Assembly (NCBI GenBank): GCA_003138975.1
Contig: PLHQ01000129.1
Coordinates: 41,772 to 90,376, forward strand
DNA from: Acidobacteriaceae bacterium
GTDB lineage: Bacteria; Acidobacteriota; Terriglobia; Terriglobales; Acidobacteriaceae
Reading direction: 5' to 3'
Length of the DNA: 48,605 bases
The translations under genes and the position numbers were made by a program. Of this stretch, positions 42,268-48,605 are shown in pieces; position 1 is the first letter of the stretch, and each line of letters opens with the position of its first letter. Below the pieces are notes generated by a model. That model had not been told where the DNA came from, searched no databases, and saw only the letters and a program-made list of their open reading frames with translations.

Positions 42268-43383
42268 ATGGCTATTGCACAGCGAACCCCGTATACAAGA
42301 GCGTCGGCCTCGAGGAATCGGCCGCCGAAACGGAATGGACGCTGGTCCGGTTACCTTCATCTTCTGATGGCGCGCATGCTGGAGTTGAAGCGCGAACCGG
42401 AAGTCGTGTTCTGGGTGTTCGTGTTCCCGCTGTTGTTGGCGGTCGGGCTCGGAATTGCCTTTCGCAATAAGCCCGGGGACGCATCGTCGGTTGCAATTGT
42501 TGCAGGAGCGGGAGCGCAGGACGCGGAAGCGCTGCTGCAACGTTCTGCGCAACATGCATCATTCAAAATCGAAGTGCAAGACGAGGAGACTGCCCGGAAA
42601 GGATTTCGCCTGGGGAAGTACGATCTGGTAATCGAACCCGACGGAAAGGGCGGACTGCGGTATCGCTACGATCCGGCGCGGCCGGAGAGTGTCCTTGCAA
42701 AAGCCGAAATAGATAGTGCCCTGCAGAGAGCAGCTGGCCGCAAAGATGTGGTTCAGACTACCGTAGAGACGTCGTCTGAGCCGGGTTCGCGCTACATTGA
42801 TTTTCTGATTCCCGGATTGCTCGGGATGAACCTGATGAACTCCGGAATGTGGGGCATCGGATTTGCGCTGGTTGATATGCGGCAACGCAAGCTGCTGAAG
42901 CGCTTCGTGGGTACGCCAATGCGTCGCGGAGACTTTTTGCTCGCTCTCATGTCGAGCCGTTTGGTGCTAATGATTATTGAAATCGGATTGTTGCTGACGC
43001 TTGGGGTCATCGTGTTCCACATGAAGGTATTGGGATCGGTATTCGCCATCGTCTTCCTCGGTGCTGTGGGGGCGATGGCCTTCGGCGGAATTGGATTGCT
43101 CACCGCGAGCCGGGCGCAGAAAATTGAAAGCGTAAGCGGGCTCATGAACCTCGTAATGATGCCCATGTGGATTTTTTCGGGAGTGTTCTTTTCTTACGAG
43201 CGGTTTCCAGCCGTAATTCAGCCCTTGATCAAGGCGCTTCCACTGACGGCTTTAAATGATGCCCTGCGCGCCAGTATTCTGGAGGGAACACCATTGATCC
43301 ATCAATGGCCGCGGCTACTGGTGATGTCTCTTTGGGGCGGAGTTTCCTTCGTTCTGGCTCTGAAATGGTTCCGCTGGACTTAG
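42268..43383 (+). CDS. ABC-2 type transporter permease
   Basis: 371 residues. One N-terminal helix (VVFWVFVFPLLLAVGLGIAF), a periplasmic loop of about 100 residues with VETSSEPGSRYIDFLIPGLL, then about five helices and the ABC-2 signature region GLMNLVMMPMWIFSGVFFSY followed by ALPLTALNDALRA. It partners the upstream ATPase in drug or lipid export. The first 30 residues are basic and may be cytosolic. No clear ribosome binding site precedes the ATG. Confidence 0.93.
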   Translation: MAIAQRTPYTRASASRNRPPKRNGRWSGYLHLLMARMLELKREPEVVFWVFVFPLLLAVGLGIAFRNKPGDASSVAIVAGAGAQDAEALLQRSAQHASFKIEVQDEETARKGFRLGKYDLVIEPDGKGGLRYRYDPARPESVLAKAEIDSALQRAAGRKDVVQTTVETSSEPGSRYIDFLIPGLLGMNLMNSGMWGIGFALVDMRQRKLLKRFVGTPMRRGDFLLALMSSRLVLMIIEIGLLLTLGVIVFHMKVLGSVFAIVFLGAVGAMAFGGIGLLTASRAQKIESVSGLMNLVMMPMWIFSGVFFSYERFPAVIQPLIKALPLTALNDALRASILEGTPLIHQWPRLLVMSLWGGVSFVLALKWFRWT

Positions 43384-43515
43384 TGGTCGCCCTAACTGGA
43401 AGGCTCTGAAAATCCGGTTCAATGAGGATGGATTTTCCGAAGCTTGGGCCTCGCCCGCATGTCATGGAAGATACGAACGAGGCCGGCTGCGGTGCTTGCG
43501 AAAGCATTACTCCAC

Positions 43516-43743
43516 TTATGACTTCACTAGCTTGGCGGCAGCCTTTCGGACTTTTGCCCAGCGTAGCTTCTGCGCTTCGGCAATTCGTCTGCGGGCATCC
43601 TTGCTCAAGGTCCGGCCTGTTTTCTTGAGCTTTTTCCCGCCGGCGTGACCGAGAGCGTCCAGCGCTTTCCCTACTTGTCCCATCTCCCTTTCAAGACGGG
43701 AGTATTCCTTCTGCAGGGAAGCAACTACTTTGTTCATGATCAT
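43516..43743 (-). CDS. Small Lys/Arg-rich protein (75 aa)
   Basis: A short, strongly basic protein: coiled-coil-like N-terminus (MNKVVASLQKEYSRLEREMG), then KKLKKTGRTLSKDARRRIAE and AQKLRWAKVRKAAAKLVKS. The composition is like nucleoid-associated or RNA-binding proteins and the AQKLRWAKVRK end resembles histone H1-type tails. Function is unknown. AGGGGG lies 5 bases before the ATG, supporting translation. Confidence 0.65.
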   Translation of the reverse strand: MIMNKVVASLQKEYSRLEREMGQVGKALDALGHAGGKKLKKTGRTLSKDARRRIAEAQKLRWAKVRKAAAKLVKS

Positions 43744-43840
43744 TAATACCCCCTGTAAAGTAAGGCTAACACGGCTGCAACAACCGATAAACAGATCAGA
43801 GTTGACTTTTACTCAGGAGAGAACTCCTCCAAGAATAATT

Positions 43841-43860
43841 TGGGACTATTTGGGACTATT
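43841..43860. repeat. Two tandem copies of a 10-base unit
   Basis: TGGGACTATT occurs twice in a row in the spacer between the amidase stop and the small basic protein gene. Probably a chance duplication. Confidence 0.6.
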
Positions 43861-43897
43861 TCGCGAATTGGGAACATAGTGAGGGAGTGTCTCCTCC

Positions 43898-45562
43898 TTA
43901 TCCGGCTCCGATCGTAGACAGGAAGCGCGGGGACTGGCGGGCTTTCGTAGCTTGCTCGAAGGAGAACGCCAGGCGGATCAGAGTGGGTTCGCTCCAGGCT
44001 CGACCGAAGAAAGAGATCCCGACCGGCAGGCCGGAGATGAATCCGGCGGTAACGTTGATATTCGGGTACCCTGCGACGGCCGCGGCGTTCGAACTTCCAC
44101 CGGCCACATGATCGCCATTGACCAAGTCGGTAAGCCAGGCCGGACCACCCGTGGGCGCGACCATGGCATCGAGATGGTATTTGTCCATGGTGGCATCAAT
44201 GCCCTCAGTACGGGCGAGTTGATGGTTCTTCTCAAGCGCATCGAGATAGGCTTTCTCAGTTAACGGGCCTTTGGCTTCGGCTTTCAGAAATAAATCCTGC
44301 CCGAAATATGGCATTTCTTTTTGTCGATTGCGGTCGTTGAAGTCGATGATGTCTTTCAACGCCCGCACCGGGGAATTCGGGCCGAGACCTGCGAGATACG
44401 CATTCAGGTCGGCCCTCAGTTCGTACATGAAGACCAGCAGTTCGCTTTCATCGAACTTACCCAAGGTTTCAATGTCTGCCGGATCAATAAGTGTAGCTCC
44501 TTGCTTCCTCATGGCATCGAGGGATTGTTCCATGAGAGCATCGACAGCATCGTTGAATCCGAAGTATTTCCTCGCCACGCCGATGCGGGCGCCTTTTAGA
44601 CCCTTGGGATCGCAAAACTGTGCGTAGTCTGTGAACGACTTGCCTTGGCTGCCGCTGGTAGCCGAGTCGCGGGGATCGACACCTGTGAGCGCGCCCAGCA
44701 ATATCGAGGCGTCGCGCACCGTCCGGCACATGGGGCCCGCACCATCCTGGCTATGGGAAATTGGAATGATGCCGCTGCGGCTGACAAGACCAACTGTGGG
44801 CTTGATGCCTGCGATGCCATTCGACGACGACGGACAGACGATAGAGCCGTCCGTTTCAGTCCCGATGGCTGCTGCGCACAGATTCGCCGACACTCCGGCG
44901 CCAGAACCTGAGCTCGAGCCGCAGGGATTGCGGTCAAGCGCGTAAGGACTTCTGGTGAGCCCACCGCGGCCGCTCCATCCGCTGGTCGAATGACTGGAGC
45001 GGATGTTGGCCCACTCGCTCAGATTGGTTTTGCCTAAAATCACGGCACCGGCGGCACGCAGCTTTTCGGCGACGAATGAATCTTTAGCAGGCTTGGAGCC
45101 CAACAGGGCGAGCGAACCGGCCGTAGTCATCATTCCGTCGGCAGTATCAATATTGTCTTTAATCAATACAGGAACGCCATGTAGCGGTCCGCGCGGACCT
45201 TTCGCTTTGCGCTCCTGATCGAGTGTATCGGCGATCGAGAGAGCGTCGGGATTCAACTCGATAATGCTGTTGATCGCAGGACCGTGCTTGTCGATTTCGT
45301 CGATACGCGCGGTGTATTTTTCCACCAAAGAACGGGCAGTGAACTTGCCGGAATTCATTCCATCTTGCAGATCGGAGATCGTCATTTCATCGAGTTCGAA
45401 AGACTTGATGTCGGCACTTGGTTCGGGCGTTGCGATCTCGCGTGCCGCCCCTAGCGCAGGACAGACAGGCGCCAAGGTCGCAGCCGCACCGCCGATGACC
45501 GTGGTTTTCAGGAACGAGCGGCGGCTGGCGCCCCTCATCGTATCGTTTCTCTGTTGGCCCAT
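43898..45562 (-). CDS. Tat-exported amidase-signature family amidase
   Basis: 554 residues. Twin-arginine leader SRRSFLKTTVIGGAAATLAP at 13-32. The amidase-signature Ser-Ser-Lys triad is visible: Lys135 in PVLIKDNIDT, cis-Ser in NPCGSSSGSGAG (215-220) and nucleophile Ser240 in GTETDGSIVCPSSSNG. It hydrolyses an amide, perhaps a peptide or xenobiotic, in the periplasm. It is not GatA, because of the leader and the absence of gatB/gatC. AAAGGA lies 9-10 bases before the ATG. Confidence 0.93.
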   Translation of the reverse strand: MGQQRNDTMRGASRRSFLKTTVIGGAAATLAPVCPALGAAREIATPEPSADIKSFELDEMTISDLQDGMNSGKFTARSLVEKYTARIDEIDKHGPAINSIIELNPDALSIADTLDQERKAKGPRGPLHGVPVLIKDNIDTADGMMTTAGSLALLGSKPAKDSFVAEKLRAAGAVILGKTNLSEWANIRSSHSTSGWSGRGGLTRSPYALDRNPCGSSSGSGAGVSANLCAAAIGTETDGSIVCPSSSNGIAGIKPTVGLVSRSGIIPISHSQDGAGPMCRTVRDASILLGALTGVDPRDSATSGSQGKSFTDYAQFCDPKGLKGARIGVARKYFGFNDAVDALMEQSLDAMRKQGATLIDPADIETLGKFDESELLVFMYELRADLNAYLAGLGPNSPVRALKDIIDFNDRNRQKEMPYFGQDLFLKAEAKGPLTEKAYLDALEKNHQLARTEGIDATMDKYHLDAMVAPTGGPAWLTDLVNGDHVAGGSSNAAAVAGYPNINVTAGFISGLPVGISFFGRAWSEPTLIRLAFSFEQATKARQSPRFLSTIGAG

Positions 45563-45695
45563 AAGTCAGAGTCCTTTAAGCGGTTTGAAGAGCGGCAAAT
45601 GGCAACGAACATAGTAATTCACTGGAAGAGAACCTGCAGCCTGGGCTAACAAGTGAGGAAACGGCACCTATCGCAATACGGAGCGCCGAACGTCT

Positions 45696-46337
45696 CTAAG
45701 TCCGCTGGTTATTGAGGCGCGGCTTGCTTGCTGTTGCGCCAACTTTTATCGGAGGTTTGATAACAGTGGCCAGAAGATTTTGATCGTCCTGGTATCGATT
45801 GTAGGCCTCGTCCGGAAACCATGTGCCGTCGAAAAGATCCCCTTGCCTGGCTACCGTGCAGCGCTGCACATGCAAGGTTTGGACGAAGCTGTGCTTAATG
45901 TGGGGTGCTCCCCAATCCCCGCCCCAGATCATTCCGCTACTCTGGGCGAGTTGTCCTAGAAAAGAAAAGTCGCCTTTCCACGAAGGCTCCCCAGCCACTA
46001 CGCGCACGATGTCACAAGCCAAGCCATAGTGGTGCACTCCGACCGTCCGAAGTTTGGTAGCGCCCTGGTTGAACAATTCTTGCTGGCGGTCCTGGCAGCG
46101 ATAGGTTTCGTAGATCATGAGTTCGATTCCCATCCGGTGGGCGGCGGAAACTATCGCCGCCACCAGTTCGCGGGTCGTGGGCTCGAGCAGAGAAGCATCG
46201 CTGACGCGCTTTACCGAACTGAAACGCTCGTCTTGCGAGATGACATCGGTATAAAAATTCCCCATGCAGGTGCATCCAATAACTCTGAAATCCGATTGGC
46301 CGCCTTTGCCCGCGTTCCATCGCACGCTGCTTCTCAC
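45696..46337 (-). CDS. M15 family peptidase (D-Ala-D-Ala carboxypeptidase / endolysin-like)
   Basis: Up to 213 residues. The M15C-type core has LMIYETYRCQDRQQELFNQG, then RTVGVHHYGLACDIVRVV with the zinc His/Asp pair (H-x2-G-x-A-x-D), WKGDFSFLGQLAQSSGMIWG and a later His-rich segment GAPHIKHSFVQTLHVQR. Such enzymes cleave peptidoglycan stem peptides and are common in phages. No signal peptide is visible. The start is unclear: GTG 46337, or ATG 46265, which begins MGNFYTDVISQDERFSSVKR and would drop a Cys-containing leader. Confidence 0.85.
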   Translation of the reverse strand: MRSSVRWNAGKGGQSDFRVIGCTCMGNFYTDVISQDERFSSVKRVSDASLLEPTTRELVAAIVSAAHRMGIELMIYETYRCQDRQQELFNQGATKLRTVGVHHYGLACDIVRVVAGEPSWKGDFSFLGQLAQSSGMIWGGDWGAPHIKHSFVQTLHVQRCTVARQGDLFDGTWFPDEAYNRYQDDQNLLATVIKPPIKVGATASKPRLNNQRT

Positions 46338-46397
46338 CCCTTCCGGCCACAGTTTCGTCTACCTGGAAGTTTTTGTGTGCAATTTTGGTCCAACGTG

Positions 46398-46403
46398 TAT
46401 AAT
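46398..46403 (+). promoter_or_regulatory. Putative -10 box of the cold-shock gene
   Basis: An exact TATAAT lies 118 bases before the cspA-like ATG, implying a leader of about 110 bases, as in cold-shock mRNAs with thermosensing 5' UTRs. The best -35 candidate is TTGTGT with 19-base spacing, which is weak. Confidence 0.5.
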
Positions 46404-46521
46404 GAAGTTCAGCTAAGTTTGACTCACAAGCAATTGAAGGTCGGTATCGCCAACCAGCGTCGCCCCTCACTAGCAGCGAATCTTCCATAGCACATTTCAA
46501 GAAACAGGAATAGGACTATCA

Positions 46522-46725
46522 ATGGCAGAACAAGGAACAGTGAAGTGGTTTAACGACGCCAAAGGCTATGGCTTTATCAGCCGTCAAAATGGCGAAGACG
46601 TTTTCGTGCATTTCTCCGCGATTCAGGCTGGCGGCTTCCGCAGCCTGCAAGAAGGCCAAACCGTGCAGTTCGACGTGACCAAGGGCCCCAAGGGCTGGCA
46701 AGCGGAGAACGTTCAGGCAGTCTAG
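46522..46725 (+). CDS. Cold-shock protein, CspA family
   Basis: 67 residues, a single cold-shock domain acting as RNA chaperone. It begins [20 protein letters not shown], containing RNP1-type KGYGFI, and has RNP2-type [10 protein letters not shown]. It ends [17 protein letters not shown] lies 8 bases before the ATG. A long leader and a strong terminator flank it, so it is monocistronic. Confidence 0.96.
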   Translation: MAEQGTVKWFNDAKGYGFISRQNGEDVFVHFSAIQAGGFRSLQEGQTVQFDVTKGPKGWQAENVQAV

Positions 46726-46747
46726 CGACAACGCTCTCGAAACAATA

Positions 46748-46787
46748 AATGCCCGTGGATCCGAAAGGATCTCGGGCATTTTCTTTT
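46748..46787. terminator. Bidirectional terminator between the cold-shock and HugZ-like genes
   Basis: AATGCCCG pairs with CGGGCATT, an inner GATCC/GGATC stem closes on a GAAA tetraloop, and TTTTCTTTT follows on the plus strand. It lies 22 bases after the cold-shock stop; A-rich sequence on the other side could serve the minus strand. Confidence 0.9.
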
Positions 46788-46819
46788 GCGAGAAGAATTC
46801 TTCAGCTTGCTCTCAGTCT

Positions 46820-47614
46820 TCAAGGCTGCTGACGTGCCCGCTGCACCATCTCTACTAGGACTTTCCGAGCCTCGCTTGCGCTGCCCACTTCTCGTAGGAA
46901 GGCAATGCGGACCCCGCGCATGCCGTCCGTGGTTTTCAGGCGTGCATGAAAGCCGAGGCGGTCTACCGAGGTCATCGCAGCCTCCTGCGACTCGACTCCA
47001 GCGTGTGCCCGGGCAAGCTGGACAAGTGCATCTCTGTGGTCGGTGTTCATGTGTTCGATGATTCCCGCAGCCGCGTCGGCCAGAGGATCAGGCTGCGCAT
47101 GGTCATAGTCCGATGCCCGCACCCAGCCCATCACTCCAAATCCCCCCACATAGTAAACGTCCAGCACGTCCATACGATAGAAAGAGAAATCGTCGAAGTT
47201 CACCCAGTACTTGCTATTGGCATAACGCGCCAGATAGAGCTTACGGGCATCGGCCACTTCCGGTTCAGGTATAGTCACAACATTTCCCACCAACGTAACC
47301 CGTGAAGCGCCTAGAGGATCGCCGTCTCCAGCATGCTGCGTGACAAGCAAACTGGCACGCGGATCCGCCTGCAGATTCTGGGTGTGCATCGCCATCGTGC
47401 TGATGAGAAATATCGGACGTCCGCGCTCATCCAGCCCGTATGGCATTACCGATCCGAAGGGAAACCCCGGCTGCTTGCGCGAAATAGTGGATAGGCTGCC
47501 AATTCGGCCTAAATGCACCAACGTGCGCGCCCGTTCTGAGAAGGAAGGCTCGGGAACCGCAGGCTGCTTGCTCGCTACGCCCGAACCGCCGTGTCGATTG
47601 GAGGAAGATGACAT
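46820..47614 (-). CDS. HugZ-like pyridoxamine-5'-phosphate-oxidase-fold protein with DUF2470
   Basis: 264 residues. An N-terminal PPOX split barrel has RTLVHLGRIGSLSTISRKQP, FPFGSVMPYGLDERGRP and the FLISTMAMHTQNLQADPRAS block. The C-terminal DUF2470 domain has AAAGIIEHMNTDHRDALVQL and VDRLGFHARLK. This architecture is that of HugZ/HutZ heme-utilisation proteins and plant GluTR-binding protein, so a heme-linked role is likely. Flavin or heme binding is not certain from sequence. The ATG at 47614 has a weak AAGAG upstream. Confidence 0.88.
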   Translation of the reverse strand: MSSSSNRHGGSGVASKQPAVPEPSFSERARTLVHLGRIGSLSTISRKQPGFPFGSVMPYGLDERGRPIFLISTMAMHTQNLQADPRASLLVTQHAGDGDPLGASRVTLVGNVVTIPEPEVADARKLYLARYANSKYWVNFDDFSFYRMDVLDVYYVGGFGVMGWVRASDYDHAQPDPLADAAAGIIEHMNTDHRDALVQLARAHAGVESQEAAMTSVDRLGFHARLKTTDGMRGVRIAFLREVGSASEARKVLVEMVQRARQQP

Positions 47615-47799
47615 CGCGTGTTCTCTTCATCCAGTCTAAATGAAGCCGGAGTTCTGCAGCGTTCAGCGCTGCGGTCCGCCGTTGATCAGCCTCACTTTCG
47701 CACGGCAAAAGGATCTATTCAACAGATTGTTTCCGGCAGCCTCGAGTGCTAGACTTTCAATGGCCTACGCGCAAACGTCTACCTAATCTTTGCCAGTGG

Positions 47800-47874
47800 G
47801 CGGGAGTAGTTCAGCGGTAGAACGCCAGCTTCCCAAGCTGGATGTCGCCGGTTCGATCCCGGTCTCCCGCTCCA
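47800..47874 (+). tRNA. tRNA-Gly (anticodon CCC)
   Basis: The cloverleaf is visible by eye. Acceptor GCGGGAG pairs with CTCCCGC, the D arm includes AGTTCAGCGGTAGAACG, anticodon stem CCAGC/GCTGG encloses loop TTCCCAA with CCC at 47832-47834, and T arm GCCGGTTCGATCCCGGT follows. The T discriminator and CCA are encoded. Confidence 0.97.
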
Positions 47875-48011
47875 TATTTTCAATAAGTTACAGCTTGACA
47901 GTTTTCATGGGTCAGCATAGGGTCAGCGCTCGTGAAAATCCAGCCAAGCGCCACTTTTCCGAGTGAGATAACCACGCCCTCTCGCGGGTTCCGCGAAATC
48001 CCGAGTGAAGA

Positions 48012-48362
48012 TCACTTGGCCCGAATTAAGAAAACAACTCCAAGTAATATCATGAGAGCCACCAGCCCAAGCCCAATCAGGACAGCAGCTAGACTCTGCC
48101 GTTGGCTTGAACTCCTCCCTGATGCAAGGACACCATCCTGGCTTTGCGGGATTGCGTACGACTCCAAGTACCCACATCTCGGGCACTTGAGCGTTGTGAC
48201 TGGCAGGACTTGATCCTTTGCCAACTTGAGGCCCATCCAGAAGCTCGGTTTGGGTTCTCCCGGAGACCAGTTTTGCTGCTGGTATCCCGAATGGGTGGCA
48301 TCCAACAAATAGCCGACTTCCATCTGCGCGTGACAGCGAATGCACTCGACCGCCTTACTCAT
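48012..48362 (-). CDS. Zinc-ribbon protein with a C-terminal membrane anchor
   Basis: 116 residues from the ATG at 48362. N-terminal CIRCHAQMEVGYLLD and middle LKCPRCGYLESYA give two Cys pairs, a probable zinc ribbon. The C-terminal 25 residues (SLAAVLIGLGLVALMILLGV) form one membrane helix. The upstream GGAGAG is 6 bases from this ATG and abuts an alternative ATG at 48368, so the inner start is preferred. Function unknown; it resembles small membrane-tethered zinc-ribbon proteins with no assigned role. Confidence 0.7.
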   Translation of the reverse strand: MSKAVECIRCHAQMEVGYLLDATHSGYQQQNWSPGEPKPSFWMGLKLAKDQVLPVTTLKCPRCGYLESYAIPQSQDGVLASGRSSSQRQSLAAVLIGLGLVALMILLGVVFLIRAK

Positions 48363-48605
48363 GCGCATCTCTCCGTTTCAAGTCGTTGTGGGGTAGTGTA
48401 CAGCGACGGCAAAGTGCTCCACGGTATTTATTAGTAATAGAGTTGGAAGAGGAGGAAACCGACAAGTCAATGAAAGCGGGGTAGTTGGCGGTGGCTCAAG
48501 AGGATGGTTGTTGAAAAATCCCATATCACAAGTTTGCGCTTTCCTTTCGCCTGTCTGGCGAACAAAAGGCGCAAAGTTGCGCTAACGCCTGATCTATAAA
48601 AGGAA

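Noticed and set aside
47875-48011. Possible integration site or integrase remnant next to tRNA-Gly
   Set aside because: No duplicated tRNA 3' end and no integrase-like translation was found in the flank.
48480-48605. Inverted sequences around TTCGCC-TGTCT-GGCGAA near the right edge
   Set aside because: A 6-bp stem only, no U-run and no adjacent gene end; too weak to call.

Overview
The window looks like a chromosomal segment of a moderately GC-rich, Gram-negative-type bacterium, most likely an Acidobacteriota (Koribacter/Terriglobia-like) genome. This is inferred from gene content and protein style: several small lineage-type hypothetical proteins, an NRAMP-like transporter, an ECF sigma/zinc anti-sigma pair, Tat-exported enzymes and many secreted proteins of unknown function. 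There is no rRNA to settle it. Almost all of the sequence is coding. I see no phage, insertion sequence or CRISPR array.

Layout. 1-4.3 kb: the 5' part of mutS (minus strand), a GalT-like nucleotidyltransferase whose usual nucleophilic His is Thr, an ankyrin membrane protein, and a decayed PAS/EAL signalling gene. 4.3-9.9 kb: a heme operon, hemX/ccsA-like - hemA - hemC - DUF4442 - PaiB-like - hemD - DUF2834, with overlapping or closely spaced genes, preceded by a perfect CRP/FNR-type palindrome and a TATAAT box. 9.9-16.6 kb: S9 peptidase, endonuclease III, DedA, an amber-interrupted DUF4440 gene, a secreted protein, a GAF-ANTAR regulator, and a secreted protein with a clear terminator. 16.8-24.3 kb: a frameshifted membrane-protein gene, inositol-1-phosphate synthase, a broken antitoxin-like small gene, a Tat-exported class V aminotransferase, an M48 protease, citrate synthase and a small zinc-ribbon protein.

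24.5-33 kb: an orphan nuoB, a zinc-type MDR dehydrogenase, then a plus-strand run of xdhC, a MocA-like nucleotidyltransferase, a HAD phosphatase, a NifU-like scaffold, a BtuF-like binding protein, a free-Met-sulfoxide-reductase-like GAF protein and a Nudix hydrolase. The first members point to molybdenum-hydroxylase maturation. A divergent NRAMP-like transporter and lspA follow. 33-43.4 kb: aldo/keto reductase, a Slt-type lytic transglycosylase with TPR-like repeats, a GAF-like protein, an ECF sigma factor with its ZAS anti-sigma factor, two secreted proteins (one transglutaminase-like) and an ABC-2 exporter pair. 43.5-48.6 kb: a small basic protein, a Tat-exported amidase, an M15 peptidase, a cold-shock protein with a long leader and a bidirectional terminator, a HugZ-like PPOX/DUF2470 protein, tRNA-Gly(CCC) and a zinc-ribbon membrane protein.

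Most of the window is ordinary housekeeping sequence. The points most worth a second look are the CRP/FNR-type control of the heme operon and its two inserted genes, the GalT-like enzyme without its nucleophile, the exported PLP enzyme, the xdhC-to-Nudix cluster with its variant NifU, the non-canonical NRAMP, and several genes caught in decay by a single stop codon or frameshift.
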